In this document: positions 6,985 through 15,805 of the stretch, one piece after another | How positions within the stretch are numbered: position 1 is the first letter of the stretch | Layout of the letters: each line of letters begins with the position of its first letter | DNA from: Undibacterium_A arcticum | Lineage (GTDB): Bacteria > Pseudomonadota > Gammaproteobacteria > Burkholderiales > Burkholderiaceae_D | DNA: 64,000 nt | Direction: 5' to 3' (one strand) | Assembly: GCF_042660705.1 (NCBI RefSeq) | Contig: NZ_JBHSUQ010000001.1 | Translations under genes and position numbers: made by a program | The notes under the pieces: generated by a model | The model's input: only the letters and a program-made list of their open reading frames with translations | Databases searched by the model: none | What the model was told of the DNA's origin: nothing

Positions 6985-7211
6985 GCGCCGTCAATGGGGT
7001 TGGCTATGGCGTCGAGATCCTGAACCATCCACGTGGATGGTGCGCATGCTCACACACGTTCGACACGATGGATGAAGCGAAAGCCGAGATGGTGCTGCAT
7101 GCGGGGCATCGGCCTGACAAGGAATTCCGCGCATACGAAGTTCTGACGATGAAGACGCCTGAGCCGACGCCGGCGGAAAAGTTATGGGCAATGTTTGGAG
7201 TGGCAGCATGA
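6981..7211 (+). CDS. Hypothetical phage protein (76 aa)
   Basis: ATG 6981 overlaps the previous stop. The 76 residues contain NHPRGWCACSHTFDTMDEAK, with two cysteines, and a Pro-rich end. Function unknown; part of the early replication/recombination block. Confidence 0.6.
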   Translation: MSAVNGVGYGVEILNHPRGWCACSHTFDTMDEAKAEMVLHAGHRPDKEFRAYEVLTMKTPEPTPAEKLWAMFGVAA

Positions 7212-7635
7212 CAGCATTGGTAGCCAATAGCGCCGAATCGCTGCAAAGCGCCATTGGCGAACTGCGTGATCTGTGGAATCAGCATAAGTTTCTGCGCATC
7301 AGCATCAAGGCCGGCAAGGATCGCAGCATTCCCCAGAACGCGATTACGCATGTTTGGTATGAGCAGATTGCGCGCGAGCTGCGGGAAGACAATGCGCTCG
7401 GCTGGAAGTGTTATTGCAAGCTGCATCACGGTGTGCCGATCTTGCGCACTGAAGATGACGAGTTTCGCGGTACCTATGACGCCGTAATTAAGCCACTGAG
7501 CTACGAGCAAAAGCTGATCGCCATGCGCTGCTGGCCGGTTACTTCCTTGATGACCAAGGAGCAGTTAAGCAAATACGCAGAAGCGATCCAGGCTGATTTG
7601 TGCCGCGCGGTGTGCGCCTGGAGTTCCCGGCATGA
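7208..7635 (+). CDS. NinB-like recombination accessory protein (frame break at 7597-7599)
   Basis: ATG 7208 overlaps the previous stop. The protein has the NinB/Orf-like pattern KDRSIPQNAITHVWYEQIAR, a central WKCYCKLHHGVPILR, and a C-terminal helix STEQL-like (MTKEQLSKYAEAIQADF). NinB-type proteins bind single-stranded DNA and SSB to help annealing. The raw frame runs on 90 residues out of phase; adding one T at 7597-7599 ends it as FVPRGVRLEFPA with a TGA that overlaps the next ATG, as everywhere else here. Family assignment rests on pattern only. Confidence 0.55.
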
Positions 7636-7919
7636 GAATCCACGCCACCGAAACGTCGATCGCCTGCTTTCGTGGCCGCGTCCAGACGATTGCCAGCGAA
7701 CAGCACGCAAAAATCCTGCGCATCATGTCGCCGAACAAGGATTACTCGATGCAGGAGCTATCCGGATATACCGGGTTGCAGACGTCGACCCTCAGCGCAC
7801 GACTGTACGAAATGCGCAAATTAGGCACGGTCGAGCACGCCCCCAAGCGCCCATGCTCGATTTCCGGTGTGACGATCTGGCCGCACAAGCTGGCAGCTGA
7901 ACAGTTGGAGTTGCTATGA
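7632..7919 (+). CDS. Winged-helix phage protein (95 aa)
   Basis: A 95-residue protein with a winged-helix look: EQHAKILRIMSPNKDYSMQE, then LSGYTGLQTSTLSARLYEMR and a KLGTVEHAPK wing. It would bind DNA as a small regulator or a replication helper. It overlaps both neighbours by ATGA. No specific family named. Confidence 0.65.
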   Translation: MRIHATETSIACFRGRVQTIASEQHAKILRIMSPNKDYSMQELSGYTGLQTSTLSARLYEMRKLGTVEHAPKRPCSISGVTIWPHKLAAEQLELL

Positions 7920-9480
7920 GAGAATTAATGGAAATCGTTGACGACACCCGCGAATTCTTTGCGCCGGTGTCGTCTGATGTGATCGACGGCCTACTCGCTC
8001 AGTACCAACAGCAGCGCAGCCATATCGACCATATAGCCGGGATCGCAGCCGGAGACATGGGCAATGCGATCAATTGGTTTATCGATGGGAACAGGGACCG
8101 CGCCAGCCACATGCCGGCGGTCGAGCGTCTGTTTGCCCCGGCTGGAGCAATTGCCTCGCTGAACTCGCGCTACTGGTCAGATACGCTTGCACTGACCGAT
8201 GTCTACAGTGCCATGCCGCAGGCGCGCCGGGACGAGTGGAACAAGTCAATCAGTGACAAGACGACGCCGGAATACACGGAAGACACCGTGCGGTCGTCGC
8301 TGAATGGCTGGCTGGCAGACCGCTCAAAGTTCTTCGGCGAGCGCGTAGACGGCATCTTCCGCAACTTGTCCGGTGATCACGTCACCAACTGCCCACAAGG
8401 ATTTCAAAGCGCATGATTCTCGCTTACGTGACCGAGAACGGCTATCACTCGACCTCGCGCGCCGGCCTGATCAACGATCTGCGCGCTGTGATTGCCAAAT
8501 TCATGGGGCGCGATGAGCCGGCATGGAATGCGACCAACGTCATTGTCAGCATGGCACGCAAGCAGCCGGGCCAATGGCTGACGCTGGACGGCGGGGCGCT
8601 GCGGATCCGCTGCTACAAGATCGGGACCGCGCATCTCGAGATACACCCAGACATGGCGTACCGCCTGAATCAGGTCCTGGCCGGCATGTACCCGCGCGCC
8701 ATTCCCGCTGAGTTTCGCACCAAGCCGAAAAAGAAGGCCAAGGAATTCCAGATGATGGGCAGGCCGCTGCCGTTCGCGGTGCTCGACATCATCCGCGAGT
8801 TGCGTCGGGAGCGCGGCACGAATAGTTTCATGTTTGGCTATGCAACCAAGGAAAGCCTGGTAGCCAAGGAAGAGGCGCTTCGCGTGCTGATCGGTATCGG
8901 CGGTGTGTTGGGTAAGTGTGGCGACATTGACTTCGAGTATGACCCGCAAGAGGCTATGAACGAAATCATTGCGTCGGGCTGCATTCCTGATCGGGTGGCG
9001 CATCAATATTTCCCGACGCCGGAAGTTGTGGCACGCGCCGCAGTCGAGATGGCCGACATCGGGCCGGATGACACTGTTCTTGAGCCCAGCGCTGGGCAGG
9101 GCGGCATTGCCGACTATCTGCCAAAAGACCGCACGACTTGCGTGGAGATCAGTCCGTTGCACTGTTCCGTGCTGCGCGCCAAGGGCTTCAAGACGGTTGA
9201 GGTGGACTTCGTGATGTACGCCGACCAGCACTTTCCAAATCAGCCGAAGTTCGATTGCGTAGTGATGAACCCGCCATTCAGCGAGGGCCGGGCCAAACTG
9301 CACACCGAATACGCCAGCTCGATGGTAAAGCCTGGCGGTCGTCTGGTCGCCATCCTGCCGGCGTCGTTCAGCGGCAAAAACATCTTGCCAGGATGGGATG
9401 TTGAGTGGTCCAGGGTTTTCGATAATGAATTTGCGGGCACGAGCGTATCGGTGGTGATTATGTTGGCGGTAAGGGCATGA
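7916..9480 (+). CDS. DUF4942 protein fused to N6-adenine-type methyltransferase (frame break at 8406-8408)
   Basis: Two frames (166 and 355 codons) join as TNCPQGFQKRMILAYV when one A is added at 8406-8408, giving the known single-chain DUF4942-methyltransferase of phages (about 521 residues). The N-terminal part is helical. The C-terminal part has the SAM site (VLEPSAGQGGIADYL) and the NPPF catalytic motif (CVVMNPPFSEGR), the amino-methyltransferase signature. It probably methylates phage DNA against host restriction. Two separate overlapping genes would be the alternative, but relatives are fused. Confidence 0.85.
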
Positions 9481-9920
9481 AGCGCTCGCCCATGAAAGCC
9501 AGTGCCAAGCCACTCAGGCGCACCACGTTCGCCCGCGTCGGCATCCTCGCGCAGTCCTCATTTCAACGCACGGCGCCGGATTCGCGACCTAAGCGGTTGA
9601 AGGCCAAGCAGCGCCCGGTAAGCGCCGACGACCAGATTTACTGGGGTCGCCTTGCAAGCGAGGTTGGTTGCGTGGCGTGCCGTGTTGCCGGTCGCCAGAC
9701 GAGCAATTACGTGTCGATCCACCACATTGACGGCCGAACCAAGCCGGGCTGTCACAGCCTCGTTCTGCCCCTCTGCGCTGGCTGTCATCAGCAGGGCACC
9801 GGTAACGATAAAACTTTGGTCGCCATTCACCCGAACAAGAGCCGATTTGAAAAGCTGTATGGGTCGCAGCTGGAATTAAAAGCCAAGTGCGACGCGATTT
9901 TAGGAGTGGGAACCAGATGA
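9477..9920 (+). CDS. Ref family recombination-enhancing nuclease (HNH-like)
   Basis: A 147-residue basic protein. After a Lys/Arg-rich N-terminus (residues 1-45) come GCVACRVAG, HHIDGRTKPGCHSLVLPLCA and GCHQQ, the Cys/His metal-binding HNH-type core of P1 Ref-like proteins. Ref cuts DNA at RecA-bound displacement loops. Its job in phages is recombination. Start overlaps the methyltransferase stop. Confidence 0.8.
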   Translation: MKRSPMKASAKPLRRTTFARVGILAQSSFQRTAPDSRPKRLKAKQRPVSADDQIYWGRLASEVGCVACRVAGRQTSNYVSIHHIDGRTKPGCHSLVLPLCAGCHQQGTGNDKTLVAIHPNKSRFEKLYGSQLELKAKCDAILGVGTR

Positions 9921-10912
9921 ATTACTACTCTTTCCATATCGGCGATTTCCGCTCTGGCACGGTCAACATGACGCGCCAGGCGCGCTGGATATACCGCGAC
10001 ATGCTGGACGTTTGCTATGACACGGAACAGCCTTTGCCGCTTGATCTGGACGTGCTGTGCGACCAGATCGGCGTTGATACAGACGATGAGCGCCGCATGG
10101 TCGAGCGCTTGCTGCGCTTCAAATTCATCAAGGCGGATGCTGGCTACACGCATGAGGTCTGCGAACGGGTGATTGCCGATTACCACAAGAAGGCAGTAAT
10201 CGCCCAAAGCAATGGGAAGCTAGGCGGCAGGCCAAAGAAAGCGACAGCTAACCAAAAAGAACCCAGCGGGTTCCAATCCGGTTCCGATCCGGTTGCTACG
10301 GGTAACCCAGCACAAACCGGATCAGAAGCTAACCAAGAACCAGTAACCAATAACCAAGAACCAATAAACACCCAGCAAGAGCCGACCGGTTCCAATGAAG
10401 AAAAGCCGCGCGGGGTGACGGCGGTCGATCTGAGCATCGCAATGCGAAAGAACGGCGTCCAGTCGCAACCCGCAGACCCGAGACTGATCGCGATGGCCGG
10501 GCAGGGCGTCACACCCGAGACCGTTGAGGCGGCATGTGCCGAGGCCAAGCGCTCCAAGCCTGGCGAATCGGTCGGTGTCGGCTACGTCGCGAAAATCCTT
10601 GAGCGCTGGGCCAAGGACGCCGATGCCCTGAAGGCGCAAGGCGCAGCCGCCCCGACGAAGTCTGCCGGCGCCTGGTGGCTGAGCGACGCCAGCATCATGG
10701 CCAAGGGCGCCGAGTTTGGCATGACGCCTAATCCAGGCGAGCAGATGCAGCAGTTCAAAGGCCGCATCGAGGCCGCGATCAACAACGGCGGAAAGCCACC
10801 GGTCCCGCGGGCAGCACCGACGATCTCGATCGTGCCGAACGAGCCGAAAGGCCGTAAGCCGGAAGGAATGGCTCCTTTGAAAAACCTGGTCAAGCAACGC
10901 GAGCAAGCATGA
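9917..10912 (+). CDS. DUF1376 phage replication protein
   Basis: ATG 9917 overlaps the previous stop, giving 331 residues. The N-terminus MNYYSFHIGDFRSGTVNMTR, then ARWIYRDMLDVCYDTEQPLP, is the DUF1376 domain, a winged-helix type found in phage replication initiators. A low-complexity linker (about residues 105-165) rich in Asn-Gln-Glu-Pro follows, then a helical C-terminus. No helicase loader gene follows. In lambda-type phages the origin lies inside the initiator gene, which fits the repeats here. Confidence 0.8.
   Translation: MNYYSFHIGDFRSGTVNMTRQARWIYRDMLDVCYDTEQPLPLDLDVLCDQIGVDTDDERRMVERLLRFKFIKADAGYTHEVCERVIADYHKKAVIAQSNGKLGGRPKKATANQKEPSGFQSGSDPVATGNPAQTGSEANQEPVTNNQEPINTQQEPTGSNEEKPRGVTAVDLSIAMRKNGVQSQPADPRLIAMAGQGVTPETVEAACAEAKRSKPGESVGVGYVAKILERWAKDADALKAQGAAAPTKSAGAWWLSDASIMAKGAEFGMTPNPGEQMQQFKGRIEAAINNGGKPPVPRAAPTISIVPNEPKGRKPEGMAPLKNLVKQREQA
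10331..10382 (+). repeat. Short tandem direct repeats in the replication gene (possible origin iterons)
   Basis: Variations of AACCAAGAACCA occur three times in 50 bp (near 10331, 10352 and, diverged, 10369), AT-richer than their surroundings and coding for NQEP repeats. They resemble iterons in position, but repetitive coding alone could produce them. Confidence 0.4.
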
Positions 10913-11115
10913 AGTGCATCGAATGCCAGCATACCGACCTGGAGGCCTACCCAAGTCACAGCGCTGTCGGTGTAGCGCCCTGCAGCCAGCAGATCAAGCT
11001 GCCGACCAGTTGCATAGTACTGGAAAGTTTGATGTATGAGCGGACCTGTGACAAGTTCCGAGCTGCATCCGCTGCGGTGATGCAGGAGCGGCGCGAATGG
11101 TGGAAAACGCGATGA
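10909..11115 (+). CDS. Small Cys-containing phage protein (68 aa)
   Basis: Starts MKCIECQHTDLEAYPSHSAV with a CxxC pair and more cysteines (APCSQQ, TSCIVL, RTCDKF), so a small metal-binding fold is likely. Such a gene often follows DUF1376 genes. ATGA overlaps at both ends support translation. Role unknown. Confidence 0.6.
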   Translation: MKCIECQHTDLEAYPSHSAVGVAPCSQQIKLPTSCIVLESLMYERTCDKFRAASAAVMQERREWWKTR

Positions 11116-11426
11116 AATCGGCCATCGAAGAAACGTTTGCGCTGCACTGCAAGGCTTATGGCCTGACGCCGGAACGCGAGTTCAAATTCCACCCGTCGCG
11201 TAAATGGCGCTTCGACTTTGCGTGGCCGGATCGTAAATGCGCGGTTGAGCTAGAAGGCGGAATCTGGACCGGTGGCAGGCATACGCGTGGCTCTGGCGTG
11301 ATTGGCGACATGGAGAAGTACAACCAGGCCGGTGCGCTGGGATGGTTCGTGTTTCGGTTTGATGGCGGGGCGGTCAAGCGGGGCGAGGCCATCAAATTCA
11401 TTAACGAAGTATTGGAGGCGAAATGA
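11112..11426 (+). CDS. PD-(D/E)XK endonuclease-like phage protein
   Basis: About 104 residues from ATG 11112 (ATGA overlap); ATG 11097 is an alternative. Motifs: REFKFHPSRKWRFDFAWPDR, then KCAVELEGGIWTGGRHTRGS, and FVFRFDGG. The D...ExE/K arrangement and overall size match small phage nucleases related to Vsr/DUF559 and thought to act as junction resolvases. Its position in the early block favours a resolvase. Confidence 0.7.
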   Translation: MKSAIEETFALHCKAYGLTPEREFKFHPSRKWRFDFAWPDRKCAVELEGGIWTGGRHTRGSGVIGDMEKYNQAGALGWFVFRFDGGAVKRGEAIKFINEVLEAK

Positions 11427-11752
11427 CTAAGCCATCACCAGTGCGCGACGCCGGCATTAAGCGTATCGAGGAAGTGTTCCAGCCAGGGTTCTATTACACG
11501 GTACTGGAAGCGTCAGTTGCCACCGGTATCAAGAAAGACTATGTGCGCGACTACCTGGAACGCATGGAGAGCGACGGCACGGCAGGGTATCGGACTCGGA
11601 AGGTAGGGGCATTCAAGATGATCGAATATTGCCTGATCGGCGAGGATATGGAAGTGGAAATCAAGCGGAAGCCGACGGTGGTGTGGGTGCATCGTGATTG
11701 GTCGGTCGCGGCGATCCATGGACCGGCCAAGATCGGCGCGGCTGCGGAATGA
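11423..11752 (+). CDS. Hypothetical phage protein with winged-helix look (109 aa)
   Basis: The segment YYTVLEASVATGIKKDYVRD, then YLERMESDGTAGYRTRKVG resembles a winged helix. The rest is short and basic. It overlaps both neighbours by 4 bp. A regulator role is possible; no family is named. Confidence 0.55.
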   Translation: MTKPSPVRDAGIKRIEEVFQPGFYYTVLEASVATGIKKDYVRDYLERMESDGTAGYRTRKVGAFKMIEYCLIGEDMEVEIKRKPTVVWVHRDWSVAAIHGPAKIGAAAE

Positions 11753-12251
11753 CACGCCAAGGCGACTACCGCGACCCGTTGCTGATTCTGCTGGATAGAG
11801 AGCGATCATCGTGCAAGGGCTGTGCATTCGCCAAGGTCGCTTGGGATAAGCAGTTTTGCAGCAAGGGGCGCAGTTTCGGCAAGCGGTGTAAGAATTATGT
11901 TGAAGGGGATGCAATGCAAACAGCGCGCAATCAGGAGTCGTTCGTCAAACTGTCGCCATTCGATGAGGTCATGAACATCTGGGTACGGTGGGTGAATTTG
12001 AAGGATTTCCAGCACTCTGATGGCGATGGAAACCTGCAGGACACCAAGGACTTCATGCGCGCTGGTGAGGCGGTCGAGGCGATGATCAACGATTTGCCGC
12101 GCCATCAATGGTGGGCAATACGGAAAGCAAGGGCATCAGCACCGTCTGGATATTCCCGCACCTCTCTCTGCTGGATACATTGGAGCAGGCCGAAAAAATA
12201 TTAACGCCAAAGATGCAAAATCATATTGCCACACGCAGATATTTCTATTAG
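11749..12251 (+). CDS. Hypothetical phage protein before the late leader (frame break near 12124-12132)
   Basis: ATG 11749 overlaps the previous stop. The N-terminus is Cys-rich (CKGCAFAKVAWDKQFCSKGR), a likely zinc site, followed by helices (FDEVMNIWVRWVNLKDFQHS). After WWAIRKA the frame breaks; the neighbouring frame continues KGISTVWIFPHLSLLDTLEQ to a TAG at 12251. The full protein is about 167 residues. Being the last gene before the terminator/boxA leader, it stands where lambda carries Q, but no similarity to Q is visible. Confidence 0.6.
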
Positions 12252-12319
12252 GATATGTGCATTAGATTCAATTATTGTCTCTAATGTTTGCTACCTAACA
12301 GATAGTTTTGAGCGAATGT

Positions 12320-12353
12320 AAGCCCCGCGCCGTCATGGTCCGGGGCTTTTGTC
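12320..12353 (+). terminator. Terminator at end of early operon
   Basis: AAGCCCCG and CGGGGCTT arms around a 13-base loop, then TTTTG. It lies 70 bp past the last early gene. Confidence 0.7.
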
Positions 12354-12382
12354 ATTGGGCTTGGCAAATCACACGCCGAATC

Positions 12383-12395
12383 GCTCTTTAACAAT
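12383..12395 (+). promoter_or_regulatory. boxA antitermination element (rrn type)
   Basis: GCTCTTTAACAAT is identical to the core of the E. coli ribosomal operon boxA, the RNA site for NusB-NusE. It stands between two intrinsic terminators in the leader of the late genes. Here it would help transcription pass the second terminator and the long late operon. Confidence 0.7.
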
Positions 12396-12472
12396 GTACG
12401 GCCCGATGTGAGGCCGACCGCAACAGCCGTATAAGCCATAACGGCGCGGGACGCTGTAACCCGCAACCATTC

Positions 12473-12505
12473 AAAGCCTCGATCCTCGACCGGTCGAGGC
12501 TTTTT
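12473..12505 (+). terminator. Terminator in the late leader
   Basis: AAAGCCTCGA and TCGAGGCTTT arms with an 11-base loop and a T5 tail. It stands 78 bp after boxA and 89 bp before the first late gene, a good target for antitermination. Confidence 0.75.
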
Positions 12506-12593
12506 GCTTTGTTCCGCGAGAGTGCCGGCGAGGCTGGCCAAGAGCGCACCCGCTGCGACTGCTTGCGCGGAACATCACCAAAGGAGAAACACA

Positions 12594-12857
12594 ATGAGCA
12601 AGATGCGCGCAAAAATGCAGGTAGGGTTTGTTCAGGAGCACTTCTACGGCCCTGAAAAGAGCAAGTCACAAGAAACACTGGCTATGCATGCTGTTGCCGC
12701 CTCAAAGTATCCGGAGGATGGCAGCGATGAGGACAATACGTTCGCGAAGTTCTCCCCAGGCGCAAACCTTTCCATCAACATCGCTAATCCGGCACTGTTC
12801 GGTCAGTTCAAGGTCGGCGAGAAATACTACGTCGATTTCACTGCAGCGCCTGATTAA
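12594..12857 (+). CDS. Hypothetical phage protein, first late gene (87 aa)
   Basis: ATG 12594 follows AAAGGAG. The protein reads MSKMRAKMQVGFVQEHFYGP and later DEDNTFAKFSPGANLSINIA, then FKVGEKYYVDFT. It is a small beta-rich protein widely seen in betaproteobacterial phages, without assigned function. Confidence 0.75.
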   Translation: MSKMRAKMQVGFVQEHFYGPEKSKSQETLAMHAVAASKYPEDGSDEDNTFAKFSPGANLSINIANPALFGQFKVGEKYYVDFTAAPD

Positions 12858-12872
12858 CGAGATTTCAACGTC

Positions 12873-12886
12873 GAAAGGAGGTGATC
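12873..12886 (+). promoter_or_regulatory. Extended Shine-Dalgarno, fully complementary to the 16S rRNA 3' end
   Basis: GAAAGGAGGTGATC matches the anti-Shine-Dalgarno end of 16S rRNA over 14 bases. No ATG, GTG or TTG lies at a normal distance after it. An ATC at 12888 would open a 17-codon frame ending before 12940. Confidence 0.5.
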
Positions 12887-12987
12887 TATCTCCACGATAA
12901 CAATCTCTCCTGCGCGGCCGTCTGCTGCGCTTCGCCGCTGACCTGCCTCACAAGGGTAGACAGCGGCACCTTTATTCAAGGCTCGCC

Positions 12988-13185
12988 ATGTCGCTGGCAT
13001 CCGATCAGATCATCGAAGGACTGGTCGACGCGACACTGGGTGCATCGGCGTCAGCCGGTGACAGGCAAGTCTACCGGACCGCATTGCAATGGCTGGCCCG
13101 TCTGGTGCGGGCCGAGCAATGCTTGGCGCTCGAGATGGACATGCAACAAGCCGCTCATGCGATGAGTGACCACTTTGACGACTAA
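12988..13185 (+). CDS. Hypothetical phage protein (65 aa)
   Basis: A 65-codon frame, MSLASDQIIEGLVDATLGAS then ASAGDRQVYRTALQWLARLV, two helices with an acidic end. It precedes the terminase genes. The overlapping 94-codon frame at 12881-13165 has no protein-like composition. Function unknown. Confidence 0.55.
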   Translation: MSLASDQIIEGLVDATLGASASAGDRQVYRTALQWLARLVRAEQCLALEMDMQQAAHAMSDHFDD

Positions 13186-13333
13186 TACTGATTACGCCAG
13201 CGCGCTCCAGTGGCGAGTAACGGGCGCACCGAGGACGAGCAAAGGCTGATTCCTTCCTGCTGCGGCAGATTCCTATCAGCGCGGGCCGAGGACATTTGAA
13301 ACGCCACCCCATGCAATAGATGACGAGGACCAC

Positions 13334-13897
13334 ATGGCAGATGCCAAATGTGGCGCGAAAACACGATCCGGTGAACCGTGCCAATCAAGACGGATGGCAA
13401 ACGGTAGATGCCGGATGCACGGAGGTAGCAGCACAGGGGCGGGCGATGCGGCGCGGCCAGGCAATCAGAGCGCAACCAAGCACGGTATTTATGGCGACCT
13501 GATCCACCAGGACGAATTGGCCTGTGTCGATGGCGTCATGTCGTCGGCCGGTGTGGTCGAAAATGAATTATTGATTGCGCGGCTGCAGTTGCGCAGGGCG
13601 CTGCGGGCGCAGGCGAAGGCCGATGATCTGTCTGACGGCATGGAGGTCTACGAGACCATCGAGCGCGAAGGAGCGGAAAACGCCACAGCGCACAGCGAGA
13701 TAAAGAAGAAGCTGCGCGACTATCCGCAGATCATTGATCGCTTGCTGGCGCGCATTGAATCACTGGAAAAGACGCGCGCGGTATTGCTCGCCGACCGACC
13801 GCCGACCGGAAAGGACGACGTAAGCCCAGTCGGAAAGATCATTGTCGAGGTCGTGAGTGCGCGAAATAAGAATGGTAATGACGGAGCCGCAAGCTAG
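13334..13897 (+). CDS. Terminase small subunit-like protein
   Basis: A 187-residue protein. The N-terminus has CGAKTRSGEPCQSRRMANGR, CRMHGGSSTGAGD and SATKHGIYGD, the CxxxT...GxPC...HGG...KHG pattern of phage small terminase-like proteins. A long helical part follows. It would bind phage DNA packaging sites and pass DNA to the large subunit, whose gene overlaps its end by 26 bp. Confidence 0.75.
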   Translation: MADAKCGAKTRSGEPCQSRRMANGRCRMHGGSSTGAGDAARPGNQSATKHGIYGDLIHQDELACVDGVMSSAGVVENELLIARLQLRRALRAQAKADDLSDGMEVYETIEREGAENATAHSEIKKKLRDYPQIIDRLLARIESLEKTRAVLLADRPPTGKDDVSPVGKIIVEVVSARNKNGNDGAAS

Positions 13898-15066
13898 CTT
13901 CTTTCAGTTACCGCACAAGTTTCCGGCATTCGTCGCTGGCTTCGGCACCGGCAAGACAGAGACGATGCTGAACTGCGCCATTCGTGATGCGCTCGACAGT
14001 TCCGCGGCGCTGATCGCGATGTACGAGCCGACGTATGACCTGGTGCGCTTGATCCTTGCCCCGCGCATGGAAGAGAAGCTGACCGATCTGGGTATTCGGT
14101 ACCGATACAACAAGTCTGAAAACATCATTTACACCTCGACGGGAGGGTGCGGCGATTTTGTCATGCGAACGCTGGACAACCCGGCGCGCATTGTGGGCTA
14201 CGAGTCATACCGCGCGCACGTCGATGAGTTGGATACGCTGAACGAAAAGCAGGCTGAGTTAGCTTGGCGCAAGATCATTGCTCGGAATCGGCAGCGTCCG
14301 AAGGGGCAAGAGAAGCCGTTTAACCGGGTGAGCGTCTACACGACGCCGGAAGGTTTCCGCTTCGTCTACAAAGTGGAAGAAGGATCCCAAGCCAGCATAC
14401 GGCATGGTTCAGGCTGCGACCAGGTCGAACCCGTTTTTGCCGGACGATTACATTGAATCGCTGCGTGAGGACTATCCGCCGCAGTTGATTGAAGCCTATT
14501 TGAACGGCGAGTTTGTCAACCTGACGAGCGGCGCTGTTTATCCGGATTTCTCGCGTGAGTTGAACCATTCGCCGACCATCCTCCTGCCGAATGAGGCGCT
14601 GCATGTCGGGCTGGACTTCAACGTAAACAACATGGCCGCGATCGGGTTTGTCATTCGCGACGAGGCACCGCACGCGGTCAACGAGCTGGTTAAGGTGCGC
14701 GACACGCCGACCATGGCCGCGATGATCAACGAGCGGTACAAGTCCCAGGGACATGCGGTCACGGTCTACCCAGACGCCAGCGGGCAGAACACCAGTTCCA
14801 AGGGTGCCAGCGTGTCCGACCTGACGATATTGCAAAACGCGGGCTTTACGATCCGCACCGGCACAGTGAATCCACGCGTGAAAGATCGTGTGAACAGCGT
14901 CAACGCCCTAGTGCTGAACTCGAATGGCATGCGCCGGCTGCGCGTCAATACTGACGCATGCCCGACGTTCACGGACTGCATGGAGCAACAGGCCTACGAC
15001 GACAACGGCGAGCCGGACAAGAAAGCGGCCACGATCATGCGAATGACGCAGGCGGCTATTTCTTGA
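13872..15066 (+). CDS. Terminase large subunit (frame break near 14372-14378)
   Basis: The ATPase half reads FPAFVAGFGTGKTETMLNCA (Walker A GFGTGKT) and AHVDELDTL (Walker B). After FRFVYKV the frame breaks; one missing base restores WKKDPKPAYGMVQAATRSNP and LPDDYIESLREDYPPQLIEA, then the nuclease half with HVGLDFNVNNMAAIGFV and VYPDASGQ. The total is about 398 residues. TerL pumps DNA into the prohead and cuts it. ATG 13872 or 13878 may be used. Confidence 0.92.
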
Positions 15067-15073
15067 ACTTCAG

Positions 15074-15802
15074 ATGGCCGGTGATCAAGAAAACTCAATC
15101 GCACGGGGCTCACGTCCCACATATGACTCGATAATCAAAATGAAAACATTAACGCGAAAATTCATTGGCGGTTCTGTCAAGTTGGTGCTGGTAGCCGACG
15201 ACTTTGAGCTCAACGGACTCGGCGCGCCGGGCGATGCATCGACGCTGCTGGAGCTGGTCAATACCAATGGCACCACTATCACTCTGTTGGGCTGGTATTT
15301 CTGGAACGGGACTGCTTGGCAATTGTTCAGCAGCAGTGCGAACGGCGCACAGTATCCCAGCACGATCACGCTCGCGCAATCGGCGGTAGCCGTATCGGTG
15401 ACCGGCACGCTGACGGAAACCACGCTGGCATCGGTCACGATTCCTGGTGGGGTGATGGGGCTGAATGGATCATTGCGTATTACAACATTGTGGTCTTGCA
15501 CCAATAATGCGAATAACAAGACATTTAATGTCAGATTCGGCGGCACCAGCATCTGTTCGAATACATCCATGAATTCCTCAGTCGCTTATATTGATCGACG
15601 TGTACTACATAACCGCAACTCATTAATCTCGCAGGTAGCAATGCCCGGGGCAAATGGAGGTAGTGGTAATAGCACAGTAGCACTGGTGACGATGACCAAA
15701 GATACCTCGGTAGATCAGCTTCTAACTATCACGATGGCTTTGGCCAATACTGGCGATACCGTAACGCTCGAAAGCTACACCGTAGAAGTGCTGCCGGGAT
15801 GA
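15074..15802 (+). CDS. Hypothetical virion-associated protein (up to 242 aa)
   Basis: A Gly/Thr/Ser-rich, beta-type protein lying between terminase and portal. ATG 15140 (MKTLTRKFIGGSVKLVLVAD) may be the true start; the longer form starts 8 bp after terL. The end resembles capsid- or fibre-surface domains (TLTITMAL-like repeats). No family is named. A head decoration or an inserted cargo gene are both possible. Confidence 0.55.
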   Translation: MAGDQENSIARGSRPTYDSIIKMKTLTRKFIGGSVKLVLVADDFELNGLGAPGDASTLLELVNTNGTTITLLGWYFWNGTAWQLFSSSANGAQYPSTITLAQSAVAVSVTGTLTETTLASVTIPGGVMGLNGSLRITTLWSCTNNANNKTFNVRFGGTSICSNTSMNSSVAYIDRRVLHNRNSLISQVAMPGANGGSGNSTVALVTMTKDTSVDQLLTITMALANTGDTVTLESYTVEVLPG

Positions 15803-15805
15803 TCC

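Noticed and set aside
8404..9513. 369-codon open frame on the minus strand
   Set aside because: It lies opposite the DUF4942-methyltransferase, whose motifs are clear. The product has no domain character and reflects GC-rich codon use on the other strand.
10331..10382. CRISPR-like repeat array
   Set aside because: The repeats are 12 bp, without constant spacers, and lie inside a coding region. No CRISPR array or cas gene is seen in the window.
12881..13165. 94-codon frame starting at the GTG inside the extended Shine-Dalgarno
   Set aside because: The start would lie inside its own binding site, and the frame overlaps the better 65-codon gene in another phase.
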